Position numbers and translations under genes: made by a program. Shown piece after piece: positions 15,234 to 25,316 of a stretch of DNA of 64,000 nt. How positions within the stretch are numbered: position 1 is the first letter of the stretch; every line of letters starts with the position of its first letter. Under the pieces are notes generated by a model, which was not told the origin of the DNA, did not search any database, and saw only the letters and a program-made list of their open reading frames with translations. Location: assembly GCA_963801475.1 (NCBI GenBank), contig CAWDEX010000001.1, forward strand, positions 1,488,001 to 1,552,000, given 5' to 3'. The stretch comes from DAOMFB01 sp963801475. GTDB lineage: Bacteria > Acidobacteriota > Thermoanaerobaculia > UBA5066.

Positions 15234-16961
15234 ATGGGGGGTGTCGTGCCGGGGAGAATCGCCGCGGGGATCATCTGGATCGCGCTCGTCCTCTTCCCGC
15301 GGCTCGCCGGCGCGGCGGACCCGCCCAAGACCCCCGCGTTCGTCGACGACCCGGCCGTCTGGGGGCGGATCGACGCCTTCGTCCGGTCCCGGCTCGAGGC
15401 GGAGCGGATCCCCGGCCTCGTGCTCGTCGCCGTCGACGGCTCGGGCCGGTCCCGGGAGGGCTACTGGGGAGTCTCGGACCTGAAGACCGGCGCGCCCGTC
15501 GGGCCGGCGACTCTCTTTCAGATCGGATCCCTCTCGAAGGCATTCACGGCGGCGGTCATTCTTCAGCTGGTGGAGGCGGGGAAGGCCGACCTCGACGCTC
15601 CGGTTTCGAAGCTCCTCCCGTGGTTCGAAGCCCCGGCCGGGTTGAGACCTCCCACGCTGCACCAGCTCCTGACGCACAGCGCCGGCCTCCCGGCAGACCG
15701 CGTTGACGTCCCCTCCCCGGCGGCGCAGGCGTTCGTGCTCCGCGAACGGAAGGTGACGACCCGGCCGGGACCGGGCTTTCACTACTCGAATGTCGGCTAT
15801 CAGGTTCTCGGCCTCGCGGCGGAGCGGGCCGCGCACCGGGACTTCGGCGACCTTCTCCGCTCCGGTCTCTTCGAGCCCCTGGGCATGACCTCCTCTCTGC
15901 CGGCGATCACGGACGAGACGAAGCCGCGAGCTGCGACGGGCTACCTTCCCCTCTGGGACGACCGGCCGCCGCATCCGGGCCACCCTCTCGTCGAGGCGCC
16001 CTGGATCGAGACCGACGCCGCCGACGGCTGCATCCTGTCGACGGCTCCGGACATGGGGCGGTGGCTTCGGGCCGTTCTCGGCCGGGGCGCGGGCCCGTCC
16101 GGCCGGATCCTCTCCGCGGAGAGTTTCGAGCGGATGGTCCGGCCGGCGGTGCGGGTGTCTCCTCTCGAGCCGACGTTCTACGGCTACGGCTTCTTCGTCC
16201 GAAAGGACGACGGCCGGACGCTGCTCCGCCACACCGGGGGGATGCTCGGGTTCACCTCGGTGCTTTCCGCCGACCTCGACCGCGGCACGGGCGTGGTCGT
16301 CCTGACGAACGTCGCGCGTGCCGAGGCGAGGCCGACGGAGATCTCCGACTTCGTCCTCAGGACGCTTCTCGCCGCCGAGAACGCCGAACCGCTGCCGGAG
16401 ATCTCCGCGATCGACAGGTCCCGGACGCCGGACGCCCGGGATTACGCGCGCACCTTCGTCTCGGCCGGGGGAGAGCGTCTCGTCCTCGTGGCGGAGGAGA
16501 GCCGGCTCTATATGGTGCAAGGAGGGGCCCGATTCGTGCTGGAGCGGCGGGGCGAGGACAGGTTCTGGGTCGACCACCCCGGCTTCGGGCTCTTCCTGCT
16601 CTCGTTCGGGCGGCAAGGCGGCCGCGTCGTCGAGGCGTTCTACGGCCCGTCCTGGTACGTGGCGGACGGCTACGAGGGGCCGCGGAGCTTCGACGCCCCG
16701 AAGGAGTGGCTCCCCTTCCGGGGGCATTACCGCGCGGCGAATCCGTGGACGAACAACTTCCGCGTCTTCCTCCGGAAGGGAAAGCTCTGGATGTCGACGC
16801 CGGACGGGACGGAACGTCGCCTCGTTCCGCTCGAGGGGGGGGTCTTCCGCATCGGCGAGGAACGGACCCCCGAAGTCCTCCGGTTCGACGCCGTCGTCGA
16901 AGGCTGGGCCCAGAGGGCGAGCCTCTCCGGAGTGGAGTACTACCGCTTCTTCACGCCCTGA
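15234..16961 (+). CDS. Secreted serine hydrolase, beta-lactamase/class C family
   Basis: A 575-residue protein with a signal peptide ending LAGA-ADPP near residue 27. The catalytic fold has the SxxK motif (SLSK, within GSLSKAFTAAV), the Tyr motif YSN (FHYSNVGYQ) and the third motif HTG (LLRHTGGMLG). The last ~200 residues form a separate beta-rich C-terminal domain, as in many esterase/D-aminopeptidase-like relatives. It is a periplasmic or secreted hydrolase of peptides or esters; antibiotic resistance cannot be inferred. The start is ATG with GGAGC. The stop overlaps the convergent addA stop by 11 bases. Confidence 0.85.
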   Translation: MGGVVPGRIAAGIIWIALVLFPRLAGAADPPKTPAFVDDPAVWGRIDAFVRSRLEAERIPGLVLVAVDGSGRSREGYWGVSDLKTGAPVGPATLFQIGSLSKAFTAAVILQLVEAGKADLDAPVSKLLPWFEAPAGLRPPTLHQLLTHSAGLPADRVDVPSPAAQAFVLRERKVTTRPGPGFHYSNVGYQVLGLAAERAAHRDFGDLLRSGLFEPLGMTSSLPAITDETKPRAATGYLPLWDDRPPHPGHPLVEAPWIETDAADGCILSTAPDMGRWLRAVLGRGAGPSGRILSAESFERMVRPAVRVSPLEPTFYGYGFFVRKDDGRTLLRHTGGMLGFTSVLSADLDRGTGVVVLTNVARAEARPTEISDFVLRTLLAAENAEPLPEISAIDRSRTPDARDYARTFVSAGGERLVLVAEESRLYMVQGGARFVLERRGEDRFWVDHPGFGLFLLSFGRQGGRVVEAFYGPSWYVADGYEGPRSFDAPKEWLPFRGHYRAANPWTNNFRVFLRKGKLWMSTPDGTERRLVPLEGGVFRIGEERTPEVLRFDAVVEGWAQRASLSGVEYYRFFTP

Positions 16962-19900
16962 TCGGACGGGCGAAGACGAGCAGGCCTTTCTTCACGACGG
17001 CCTCCGGGCCGAGGAGCTTTCGCAGGCCCAGCTCGTAGGCGTGGAGCTGCGGGGCGTACAGCTCCTCCCGCGCGAGCCGGTCGGCCGGCGTGGCGATGCG
17101 ATCGGTCTTCCAGTCGACGATCTGCCAGCCGTCTGATTCGTCGAAGAGAAGATCGATCTTTCCTTCGACCAGGGGTTTGCCGGGAAGGTCGACGTCGATA
17201 TAGAGGAGCGGCAGCTCGACGAAGCGGCGGGGGGACGCGAAGGCCCGGGAGACGACGGCGGAGCCGAGCAGATCTTCGACGAGCGCAGCGACCTCCCGCC
17301 GCTCGTCCTCGAAGAGAGCCTCGCAGGCGCTCGCCACCGCCGCTTCCGCCGTCAATGCATCCGGCCGAGCGGCCCTCGCCAGGAGTGATTCCATCGCCGC
17401 GTGGACGGCGACGCCGATTCGACGGGCGCGGTCGGGGGCGTCGTCGCGGTCGGCCGGCTCGGCGTCTTCATGGGTGAAAGCAAGTGCTGCGTCCTTTTCG
17501 CCGGCCCGGCGGAGAGCCCGGGAGGCCGTTCCGCGGGCCCTTTCGAGGCGACTCTCCGCCGTCGCCATCTCTCCGGAAACGTCGACGGCGGGGGCCGCCG
17601 AGGGCCGCTTCTTCCGGGCCCGCGGCACCGAGAGGTCTGCCGGGACGACCTCGACGAGCGCCGCGAGGTCCGGGGAGGGCTTCTCGAACCGGGCCAGAGG
17701 GGCGAGGTAGCTCTTCGGGAGGCCGTCGCTCAGGTCGCCCGACTTCAGAAGGACGCGTCTCCGGAACCAGGAGACGACGAGCCGTTCTTTCGCGCGGGTC
17801 AGCCCGACATAGAGAAGGCGCCGCGTCTCCGCCTCCTGCCGCATCTCGTCGCCCTTCTCGACCTCGGACAGCCGCGCGGTCCCGACCCGGACCGCGCCGA
17901 ACCGGAGACGGACCCCGAAGCGCCCCCCGGCCTTTTCGCAGACGACCGACGCCCTTGGTCCGCGGCGCTTCTGCTCCTTGAGCCCGAGGTCGGCGAGGAC
18001 GACGACGGGAAACTCCAGCCCCTTCGCCTTGTGGAGCGTCATCAGCCGGACAGCATCGTCCTCCTCCGCCCGGGCGGCCGGCTCGGGGCCGTCCTCCTCC
18101 GTCCGGCGCCGGAGGCGGGCGACGGCCTCGCGGAACGAGAGCCCCTCCCGGTCGAGATCGCGCGCGAGCACGAGGAGCCGCTCCAGGTTGGCGGCGGCCT
18201 GCAGCGGGTTCACCACGGCCTCGTTCTCGGCCGCCGCCAGCGCCTGCGTCGAGAGGAGGAGGTCCAGAAGGGTCTCCGCGAGGGGCCGATCGTGGCGTCG
18301 GTCGTGGAGACGGAGGAGCAGGCTCGCCGCCGTTCGGAGAGGGGAGCCCTCCGGAAAGGCCGGGAGATCGTCGAACCGCAGGCCGGACTCGGCCGCCTCG
18401 AGGAGCTCGAGGTCGCTCGCGGAGAAGAGGACGGACTTGAACGCGGCGACGACGGAGACCGCGTCTCCGGGGTCGTCGATGGCCGAGAGGGCCGCGATGA
18501 CCGCGGCGACCTCCTCGCGCCGGTAGAAGCTCTTTCCCCCCTCGAGAACGAACGGGATCCCGGCCTCGCGAAAGGCGGTCTGGAGGAAGTCGATCGCGGA
18601 ATGGCGCGGCACGAGAACGGCGATGCGGCTCCACGGGCGGTCGCCGCCGGCGAATCGGGAAAGCAGGAGGTTCGCGACGGCGCGCGCCTCCTGCTCGTGG
18701 ACCCTGAGCTGGCCTTCGTCCTCCTCGGCGTCTTCCTTGGCCTCCTCGCCGCTCGCCGCTCCCTCCGTCGCGGGCTCCGGCGGCGGCGGGGCGAGGAAGA
18801 GGACGCCCGGAGAGGGACCGGGCTTCGTCCCGGGGCCGGCGGAGAGGTCTGAATACGGAACCATCCAGGGTGGCGAACCCACGGGAGCGGGGAGGAGCGC
18901 CGGGCCGACGGCGTTCACGAACTCGAGGAGGGGCCCCGCGGAGCGGAAGTTCGTGCTGAGCCGGAGGAGGCGCGCGACCCGCTCGCGGGCTTCCCCGTAG
19001 GTCTCCACGTCGGCCCGGCGGAAGCGGTAGATGGACTGCTTCGGGTCGCCGACGAGGAAGATCCGCCCCGGCTCCGGTGTCAGCACCGTCCAGTCATCGC
19101 TCTGGGGCGCCGGCGGGGCCGCGAGCCGCATCACGATCTCGGCCTGGACCGGGTCGGTGTCCTGGAACTCGTCGACGACGAGAGTGTCGAATCGCCCCCG
19201 GAAGTGTTCGCGGGCGGCGCGGGAGTCGCGAAGGAGGTCCCGCGCCCTGAGGAGAAGGTCGTCGAAGTCGAGGACGCCGCGTTTCCGCTTCGCCGCCTCG
19301 ATCTCCGGGAAGAACGACCGCCGCATCTCTTCGACGAGGGCGGTCAGCTTCGGGACGAGGGGGAGGGCCGGAAGGAGATCTTCGAGGGGCTTGAGGACGA
19401 GCCGCGCGGCCTTGATTCGCTCGCGAGCCTCGACGGGCCAGCCGGTGGTCAGCCGGATGCTCTCCGGGAGGGGGAGAGGAACGGCCCCGGCGACGAGAGC
19501 CTTGCGGACGTCCCGGAGTCTGTCGAGAAACTGCAGCAGCTGTCCGGCCTGTTCCGCTCCGGGCTTCCGAGACGAAAGCGATCCCTGAGCCTCCTCGAAC
19601 GCCGCGATCGCTGCGTCGAGTGTTTCGCGCGCTTCCTCGTTCGCGTCCATCGGCAGCTTGGCCCTGTCGAGGATGAGGCGCGCCCCGTAGAGCTCCGTGG
19701 AAAGGTCCCGGATGGCCGCGGGATCCGCTCCGGCTCGGAGCGCGTCCGCAACCGGGCCGTCGCCGCGGCGGACTTCGCGATCGAACCAGCCGGCGAAGGT
19801 CTCGTCGGCGAGGTCGGCCGCGAGAAGCTCGTCGCCGGCCGCGAAGTCGGGGTCGACGCCCGCTTCGACGGGGCGCTCCCGGAGGAGGCGCGAGCAGAAG

Positions 19901-20217
19901 GAGTGGATCGTCGAGATCTCCGCGGCCTCGAGGTCGAAACGGGCGCGGAGCGCGCGCTTCGTCCGCTCCGGAGCCGCGCCCCCGGCCAGCACCTCGTCGA
20001 GCTGCTCGCGAAGCCGGGTCTTCAACTCGCCGGCCGCCTTCTCGGTGAAGGTCATCGCCGCGATGCGGCCCAGCGGCACGTCCCGTTCCAGGACGAGGGT
20101 CAGGATCCGCCGGATCAGGGTTCTGGTCTTCCCGGTTCCGGCGCCCGCCTCGACGAGGAACGAGGACGAGGCTTCGGTCTCGGCGCGGGCCCGGTCGGCG
20201 GCGTCGGGAAGCGTCAT
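16951..20217 (-). CDS. addA: AddA helicase-nuclease (RecB-like) subunit
   Basis: A 1,088-residue UvrD-superfamily helicase fused to a RecB-type nuclease. Walker A is AGAGTGKT (residues 24-31), the DExx box is VVDEFQDTDPVQ, and motif VI is seen in LLYVGLTRAKERL. The C-terminal nuclease has GKIDLLF followed by IVDWKTD. With AddB it unwinds and resects double-strand breaks for RecA loading. Length is somewhat below Bacillus AddA but normal for this family. The start ATG overlaps the addB stop (ATGA), so the two are coupled. Confidence 0.9.
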   Translation of the reverse strand: MTLPDAADRARAETEASSSFLVEAGAGTGKTRTLIRRILTLVLERDVPLGRIAAMTFTEKAAGELKTRLREQLDEVLAGGAAPERTKRALRARFDLEAAEISTIHSFCSRLLRERPVEAGVDPDFAAGDELLAADLADETFAGWFDREVRRGDGPVADALRAGADPAAIRDLSTELYGARLILDRAKLPMDANEEARETLDAAIAAFEEAQGSLSSRKPGAEQAGQLLQFLDRLRDVRKALVAGAVPLPLPESIRLTTGWPVEARERIKAARLVLKPLEDLLPALPLVPKLTALVEEMRRSFFPEIEAAKRKRGVLDFDDLLLRARDLLRDSRAAREHFRGRFDTLVVDEFQDTDPVQAEIVMRLAAPPAPQSDDWTVLTPEPGRIFLVGDPKQSIYRFRRADVETYGEARERVARLLRLSTNFRSAGPLLEFVNAVGPALLPAPVGSPPWMVPYSDLSAGPGTKPGPSPGVLFLAPPPPEPATEGAASGEEAKEDAEEDEGQLRVHEQEARAVANLLLSRFAGGDRPWSRIAVLVPRHSAIDFLQTAFREAGIPFVLEGGKSFYRREEVAAVIAALSAIDDPGDAVSVVAAFKSVLFSASDLELLEAAESGLRFDDLPAFPEGSPLRTAASLLLRLHDRRHDRPLAETLLDLLLSTQALAAAENEAVVNPLQAAANLERLLVLARDLDREGLSFREAVARLRRRTEEDGPEPAARAEEDDAVRLMTLHKAKGLEFPVVVLADLGLKEQKRRGPRASVVCEKAGGRFGVRLRFGAVRVGTARLSEVEKGDEMRQEAETRRLLYVGLTRAKERLVVSWFRRRVLLKSGDLSDGLPKSYLAPLARFEKPSPDLAALVEVVPADLSVPRARKKRPSAAPAVDVSGEMATAESRLERARGTASRALRRAGEKDAALAFTHEDAEPADRDDAPDRARRIGVAVHAAMESLLARAARPDALTAEAAVASACEALFEDERREVAALVEDLLGSAVVSRAFASPRRFVELPLLYIDVDLPGKPLVEGKIDLLFDESDGWQIVDWKTDRIATPADRLAREELYAPQLHAYELGLRKLLGPEAVVKKGLLVFARPIRA

Positions 20218-23200
20218 CGGACCTCCCGGAGGCGGAGGAGCGGGTTCGGCACGCCGCTCCGGCTTTCTCCGGCCCACTTCCGCTCGTACAGGCGTACGTG
20301 ACCGGGGCCGCAGATCGCCGCGAAATCGCAGTACCGGCACGGGTCCTTCGAACGGAGGCTTCTCGTCCTGGGAAGGCACAGCCCTGCCGCGACCGCCTCG
20401 TCGATCAGGCCGAGGACCTCGCGAAGGGCGCCGACTGCCGCGGCGGTCTTCGCCTCGTCGAAACGGATCGCGGTGACCTGGCCCTCTTCGCCGGCAGACT
20501 CCTCGACGAAGAGGTATTCGGACTCCACGTGCCTCGCCCCGAACAGGCGCGCGGCCAGAGCGTAGGTCGGGAGCTGAAGCCGTTCGCCCGCGGCCACGAG
20601 CCGGACTTTCGAGTTCGTCCTGCCATAGGGGGCCGGCCGGCCCGACTTGTAATCGACGACGAGGGCGCGGTCGCCGTCTCGGTCCAGCCTGTCGATCCGG
20701 CCGAGGAGCTTCGTCTCGAAGGGGAGGCCCGGAACCGTGGCCGGCGTGTCGATCGAGCTCGCGCGGTCCTCGTCCCGGTCGGCGGGATCGAGAACCTGGG
20801 GCCCGAAGCGGACCTCCGCCCCGGCGGGCGGAAGACTGCCCTCCGCCTGCGAGAGGTGGCGGAGGAGGCCGAGGAGAAGGAGGCGGAGGCGCTCTTCTTC
20901 GAGCGCTGCGAGGAGCGGGGGAGGGGCGGCGCGCCGGGCCGCGACGGCGGCGTCGATCGCGCGTCGGGCCGCCGCGGACGCGTGCGACGAGATCTCCTCG
21001 ACGCCCAGGCTGCCGAAGGTCCGTCCCTCCGCGATCAGCCGGCGCGTCAGATCGCGCATCGCCGCGTGCAATGCGTTGCCTCGCTCGAGGGCCTCGAGCG
21101 CGAAGACGCCGTCCGGCTCGGCGTCGGGGAGGGCGGCGAGGCCGAGGCCGCGCTCGAGGAAGGAGCGGTAGGCGCACTGGGAGAAGCGCTCCAGGCGGCT
21201 GGCGGAGACGGTCGCGCCGCGAAGAGCGAGCCGCGCCACGATCCGTCCAAGTCTTCCTTCGTATTCGGTGAAGGTTCCGAGGGCGCGGGCCTCGCCCCGC
21301 CGGAGAGCCTTCCGGAGCGACCCGGCTTCCGGCGGGAGCGCCTTCCGAAGGCGAGGATCCGCCGCAAGGAGCCGGCGGAGCGCCTCGTCCGCGTCGAGCG
21401 GGGGTCCTCCACCGGCCACCTTTCCCGCCGGCAGCCAGACGACGTTTTCCGGAAGAGGACCGGCCTCGCGTCCCAGCTCGCGCTCCAGCAGCGCCCGGCG
21501 CCCGGCTTCCGGAAGGAGATCGAGAAGAAACGGAGAGAGGAGGCGGGGACGATCGGTGGCGATCTCCCTCGCGGCGGCGAGCAGGACGAGCCGGACCCGA
21601 GCGCTCGACCGGGCCAGCGAGAAGAGGAAGCGCTCCTCGCGGCCATGCCGGTCGCCGGTGCGGGGGACGAGAGGCTTCCGCGATGCCTCGGCGATCCGGC
21701 GCCTCTCCGCGTCGAAGAGAAGCGGATCGGGACGCGAGGGGCGGGGAAAGGACTGCTCGACGAGTCCCGGCACGAGGACGACGTCGAAGAGCAGGCCCCG
21801 GACCGAGACGGCGGAGAGGAGGGAGACGCCGCTGCGCTCGAATCGGCCGTGGGTCTCCGGCGAGAGGTCGATCGCTTCCCCGAGCAGCGCTTCGACCGTG
21901 GCCGCCTCGACGGAGGCCGCCGGCTCGATTCTTTCCAGCGTCCCCATCGCCTCGAGGGCAGGCTCCAACCTCTCGCGTCCGGGTACCGGAGCGAACAGGA
22001 CGTCGAACGAGCGGCGAAGCCTCTCGGCCCATCCGGACCAGGTCGTGGGCTCGACCGGAGGGAGCGCCGGTCTGATGGCCGCGAGGGCGCCGGTGAGGAG
22101 GTCGAGCTCCTCCTTCTCACTCGCCCGGCGGGCGGCGAACCAGCCGTCCGGATCGTCGGCCGCGGCCAAGGGGCGCGAGAGACGGGTCCGGGACTCGTCG
22201 AGGGCGTCTTCGAGGGCCTGGAGCCCCTCCGAGACGCCGACAGCGGCCAGGGCGGCGCCGAGCCGCGCTGGCGTGGCCTTCTCGAGGCCGAGAGGGGTGA
22301 AGCGCCCGAGCGTATCCAGCAGGTCGAGCAGCTCGCGGAACGCATCGGCCTGGAAGCCCTGCGCCGGGAGCGCGAGAAGAAGCCGCGCGGCGCGGCCGAG
22401 GGGCGAAGAGGCGAAGCCGGTGCCCGCCGGCCGGAAGAACGGGATTCTGCGAAGGGACATCTCGGAAACGAGGGCCGGTTCCTGCTGGTCGGGATTCCGG
22501 ACCAGGACGGCGATTCGATGAAGCGGAATTCCGTCGTCGACCGCGCGGAGGATCTCCCGGACGACCTCCCTCGCTTCGGCGTTCTCCGAAGGGGCGATGG
22601 TGACTCTGGGCTCTGGAAGGGGAGGGGCCGGAAGGTGTCTGGCCTCCGCGCCCAGAATCCGGGTGAACAGCGCGACCCGGACCGGGGCGAGGTCGGGAGG
22701 CTCGCCCTCGCCGTCGTCCGGGACGAAAGCGTGGATCGGGCGCGCCCGGGAGGCGTTGAGGAGAAGCTCCTCGCGGATTCCTCCCAGGTCGTAGAGGCCG
22801 TAGACGAGGAGCGGCTCGGGCGACGCGGGGACCGCCGCCCGGGCCGCGCGCTCGACGAGCGCCGCCGCGTCGCGGAACGTCCGCCGGGACTTCTCGAACG
22901 CGACGAGGACCGCCGCGAGCGCGTGCAGGTGCCGCCGGCGGTCGTCGAGATCGGAGGCGCTGGCGAGAAGGCGGGGGAGGTCCTCGGGCGCGATGCCGGC
23001 GTCTCGAATGTCGTCCGCCGTGGAGAGAACGGCTCTGGCCAGCGAATCGCGATCGCGCAGCGGCCCGAACGCCGACGCCTCCGCCGTCGTCGCGAGCGCT
23101 CTCCGGGCGAGGAGCGTCTCGCCGAGGGGAGGAAGGAGAGGCCGCGCGTCGTCGGCCGAAGCGATCTCGCGGGCGAGGTCGAGGAAGGTCAGAAACCGGA

Positions 23201-23423
23201 GGTTCGCCACCGCGCCGAACTCCCCGGCCGCCCGCCGGCGCAGGTAGACCGCGAGGAGGTTCGACCCGACGAGAACCTGGATCGGACGGAGGGGGTCGTG
23301 GCGCTTCAGCGCGCGAATGGCGGCGAGGAACTCCGGCTCGAGGGCCGGGAACGATCCGCAGACGAGTCGGTGTTCGGGAGCTGGCGAGGGCACGGAGGGA
23401 AGTGTAGCCACGGCGGAGGACAA
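20214..23423 (-). CDS. addB: AddB nuclease subunit with Fe-S cluster
   Basis: A 1,069-residue partner of AddA. The N-terminal half is an inactivated helicase-like region. The C-terminal PD-(D/E)XK nuclease shows ALVVDYKSG, and the cysteines expected to staple a 4Fe-4S cluster are seen in FSQCAYRSFLE and near the end in DPCRYCDFAAIC. The first codon is taken as TTG at 23423; an in-frame GTG at 23411 is equally possible and neither has a strong ribosome site. Only 27 bases separate it from the divergent symporter gene, so their promoters must overlap coding sequence. Confidence 0.88.
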   Translation of the reverse strand: MSSAVATLPSVPSPAPEHRLVCGSFPALEPEFLAAIRALKRHDPLRPIQVLVGSNLLAVYLRRRAAGEFGAVANLRFLTFLDLAREIASADDARPLLPPLGETLLARRALATTAEASAFGPLRDRDSLARAVLSTADDIRDAGIAPEDLPRLLASASDLDDRRRHLHALAAVLVAFEKSRRTFRDAAALVERAARAAVPASPEPLLVYGLYDLGGIREELLLNASRARPIHAFVPDDGEGEPPDLAPVRVALFTRILGAEARHLPAPPLPEPRVTIAPSENAEAREVVREILRAVDDGIPLHRIAVLVRNPDQQEPALVSEMSLRRIPFFRPAGTGFASSPLGRAARLLLALPAQGFQADAFRELLDLLDTLGRFTPLGLEKATPARLGAALAAVGVSEGLQALEDALDESRTRLSRPLAAADDPDGWFAARRASEKEELDLLTGALAAIRPALPPVEPTTWSGWAERLRRSFDVLFAPVPGRERLEPALEAMGTLERIEPAASVEAATVEALLGEAIDLSPETHGRFERSGVSLLSAVSVRGLLFDVVLVPGLVEQSFPRPSRPDPLLFDAERRRIAEASRKPLVPRTGDRHGREERFLFSLARSSARVRLVLLAAAREIATDRPRLLSPFLLDLLPEAGRRALLERELGREAGPLPENVVWLPAGKVAGGGPPLDADEALRRLLAADPRLRKALPPEAGSLRKALRRGEARALGTFTEYEGRLGRIVARLALRGATVSASRLERFSQCAYRSFLERGLGLAALPDAEPDGVFALEALERGNALHAAMRDLTRRLIAEGRTFGSLGVEEISSHASAAARRAIDAAVAARRAAPPPLLAALEEERLRLLLLGLLRHLSQAEGSLPPAGAEVRFGPQVLDPADRDEDRASSIDTPATVPGLPFETKLLGRIDRLDRDGDRALVVDYKSGRPAPYGRTNSKVRLVAAGERLQLPTYALAARLFGARHVESEYLFVEESAGEEGQVTAIRFDEAKTAAAVGALREVLGLIDEAVAAGLCLPRTRSLRSKDPCRYCDFAAICGPGHVRLYERKWAGESRSGVPNPLLRLREVR

Positions 23424-23450
23424 ACGGCTTCCGTGTGATCATCCGCGCCG

Positions 23451-24959
23451 ATGGAGTCGCTTCGACTCGGGCTTCCGATGCTCGTGGTCATCGTCGTCTA
23501 CCTCGTCGGCATCAACCTGCTCGGGGCCTGGCTCGGACGCGGGCAGAAGGACGCGAAGGACTACTTCCTCGGCAACCGGGCCCTGCCGTGGTACGCGGTC
23601 ATGGCGTCGGTCGTGGCGACCGAGACCTCGGCCCTGACGTTCCTCTCCGTTCCCGGCGACGCGTACCGGAGCGGCTTCACCTTCCTCCAGCTGACGTTCG
23701 GCTATCTCGTCGGCCGGATCGCCGTCTCCGCTTTCCTTCTCCCGAGCTATTTCCGGGGCGAGATCCCGACCGCCTACGCTCTTCTCGAGCGTCGGTTCGG
23801 CGTTGGCGCCCGGCGGTTCACGTCGTTCGTCTTCATGGTCACGCGCGTCATGGCGGCGAGCGTCCGCCTTGCCGTACCGGCCATTCCGATCGCCCTGATG
23901 ACCGGCGTCCCGGTCTGGACGGCGATCGTCGCGCTGGCGGCGGCGACGGCTCTCTACACCTACATGGGAGGGCTCAAGGCGGTCGTCTGGATCGACCTGA
24001 TCCAGGTCGTGGTCTACCTGACGGGCGCGGTGATGTCGTTCGCGGTCCTTCTGTCGCGGATCCCCGGCGGCTTCTCCGGCGCTCTGGCGCGGAATGCCGA
24101 GGCCGGCCAGCCCGTCCACCTCTTCAACTTCGCGATCGACCCGTCCCAGCCCTACACGTTCTGGGCCGGTGTCGTCGGCGGCGGCTTCCTCGCCATGGCG
24201 AGCCACGGGGCGGACCAGCTCATCGTCCAGCGCCTCCTCGCCTGCCGGGGCCTCCGGGACGCGCAGCGGGCCCTGATCGGGAGCGGTGTCCTCGTCATCC
24301 TGCAGTTCACGCTTTTCCTCGCGCTCGGCGTCTGCCTCTTCGGCTTCTACGGCCAGCCCGTCGGCGCGGGCGGCTCCTTTCCGACGAGCGACCAGATCTT
24401 CCCGACCTTCATCGTGAAGGAGCTGCCCGCCTGGCTCTCGGCCTACCTCGTCGCCGGAGTCTTTTCGGCGGCCATGTGCTCGGAGTCGTCGGCGCTGAAC
24501 TCCCTCGCTTCCGCCCTCTCGCTCGACTTCGTCTCGCCGCTCATGGGAAAGGCGGCCGTGGTGGGGACGCGGGGGCTCGTCCTCGGAAAGGTCCTGACCC
24601 TCTTCTGGACGATCGTCCTCGCGTCCCTCGCGGTCGGCTTCAGTCTCATGCCGCCGGGGCTTCCGGCGGTACAAGTCGCCCTCTCGCTCGCAAGCGTCAC
24701 GGGAGGCGGCCTGCTCGGCGCCTTTCTGCTCGCGCTTTACGTGAAGCGAGCCCGGCAGGCCGACGCCATCGCGGCGGTCGGCGCCTCGGCCGTCTTCATG
24801 TTCCTCCTCTGGCTGGGCGCGCGCGGCTACCTCGCGATCCCGTTCGCGACGCGGATCGCGTGGCCGTGGTACTCGATGATCGGGGCGGGGTTCACCGTCG
24901 CGGCCGGGTGGCTCCTCTCGCGCCGCCATCCGACGGACGATCCGAACGCCAAGGTCTGA
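23451..24959 (+). CDS. Sodium:solute symporter (SSS family)
   Basis: A 502-residue membrane protein with about 13 hydrophobic helices. Family features include DYFLGNRALPWYAVMASVVATETSALTF near the N-terminus (the second-helix region), TYMGGLKAVVWIDLIQ in the middle, and the Na-binding region AMCSESSALNSLAS in helix 8. Substrate cannot be assigned; sugars, carboxylates, amino acids or nucleosides are all transported by relatives. It stands alone between divergent addB and the convergent suf operon. Confidence 0.85.
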   Translation: MESLRLGLPMLVVIVVYLVGINLLGAWLGRGQKDAKDYFLGNRALPWYAVMASVVATETSALTFLSVPGDAYRSGFTFLQLTFGYLVGRIAVSAFLLPSYFRGEIPTAYALLERRFGVGARRFTSFVFMVTRVMAASVRLAVPAIPIALMTGVPVWTAIVALAAATALYTYMGGLKAVVWIDLIQVVVYLTGAVMSFAVLLSRIPGGFSGALARNAEAGQPVHLFNFAIDPSQPYTFWAGVVGGGFLAMASHGADQLIVQRLLACRGLRDAQRALIGSGVLVILQFTLFLALGVCLFGFYGQPVGAGGSFPTSDQIFPTFIVKELPAWLSAYLVAGVFSAAMCSESSALNSLASALSLDFVSPLMGKAAVVGTRGLVLGKVLTLFWTIVLASLAVGFSLMPPGLPAVQVALSLASVTGGGLLGAFLLALYVKRARQADAIAAVGASAVFMFLLWLGARGYLAIPFATRIAWPWYSMIGAGFTVAAGWLLSRRHPTDDPNAKV

Positions 24960-24975
24960 GCCGGGGTCCTCCGGG

Positions 24976-25314
24976 CTACATCCCGAGCATGACTTTCGCG
25001 AGGCGCGACATCATGTCGGGGTGCCAGGGGGGATCCCAGACGAGCTCGACCTTCGCCGACTTGACGCCGGGGACCGAGAGGACTTTCGTCTCGACCTCGC
25101 CTGGGAGCGTGCCGGCGACCGGGCAGGCGGGGGCGGTCAGCGTCATCTGGACCGTCACGTCCCGTTCGGGGGAGACGTCCACCGAGTAGATGAGTCCCAG
25201 CTCCCAGATGTTGACCGGGATCTCCGGGTCGAAGCACTTCTTCAGCGCCTCGTCGATCACCCGGGTCTCGAGGAGCTTCCGCTCGTCGGCCGGCGGCACG
25301 GCGGTCGTCTCCAT
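24976..25314 (-). CDS. sufT: SufT/MIP18-family Fe-S assembly protein
   Basis: A 112-residue DUF59/MIP18 protein: DEALKKCFDPEIPVNIWELGLIY (the conserved DPEIPVNI..LGLIY) and the TLTAPACPVAGTL motif with its reactive-type Cys. It is the last gene of the suf operon, where relatives help mature Fe-S proteins. I chose the ATG at 25314 because GGAG lies 5 bases before it; a GTG six bases upstream overlaps the sufU stop and has no room for a ribosome site. Confidence 0.9.
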   Translation of the reverse strand: METTAVPPADERKLLETRVIDEALKKCFDPEIPVNIWELGLIYSVDVSPERDVTVQMTLTAPACPVAGTLPGEVETKVLSVPGVKSAKVELVWDPPWHPDMMSRLAKVMLGM

Positions 25315-25316
25315 CG

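Noticed and set aside
16951..22032. A single 1,693-codon minus-strand frame
   Set aside because: Only its 3' two-thirds encode AddA (from the ATG at 20217); the upstream part is an out-of-frame shadow of addB.
20298..23438. Plus-strand open frame of over 1,000 codons opposite addB
   Set aside because: It is a GC-rich antisense shadow: composition is Arg/Gly/Glu-rich without domains, while the minus strand encodes AddB with nuclease and Fe-S motifs.
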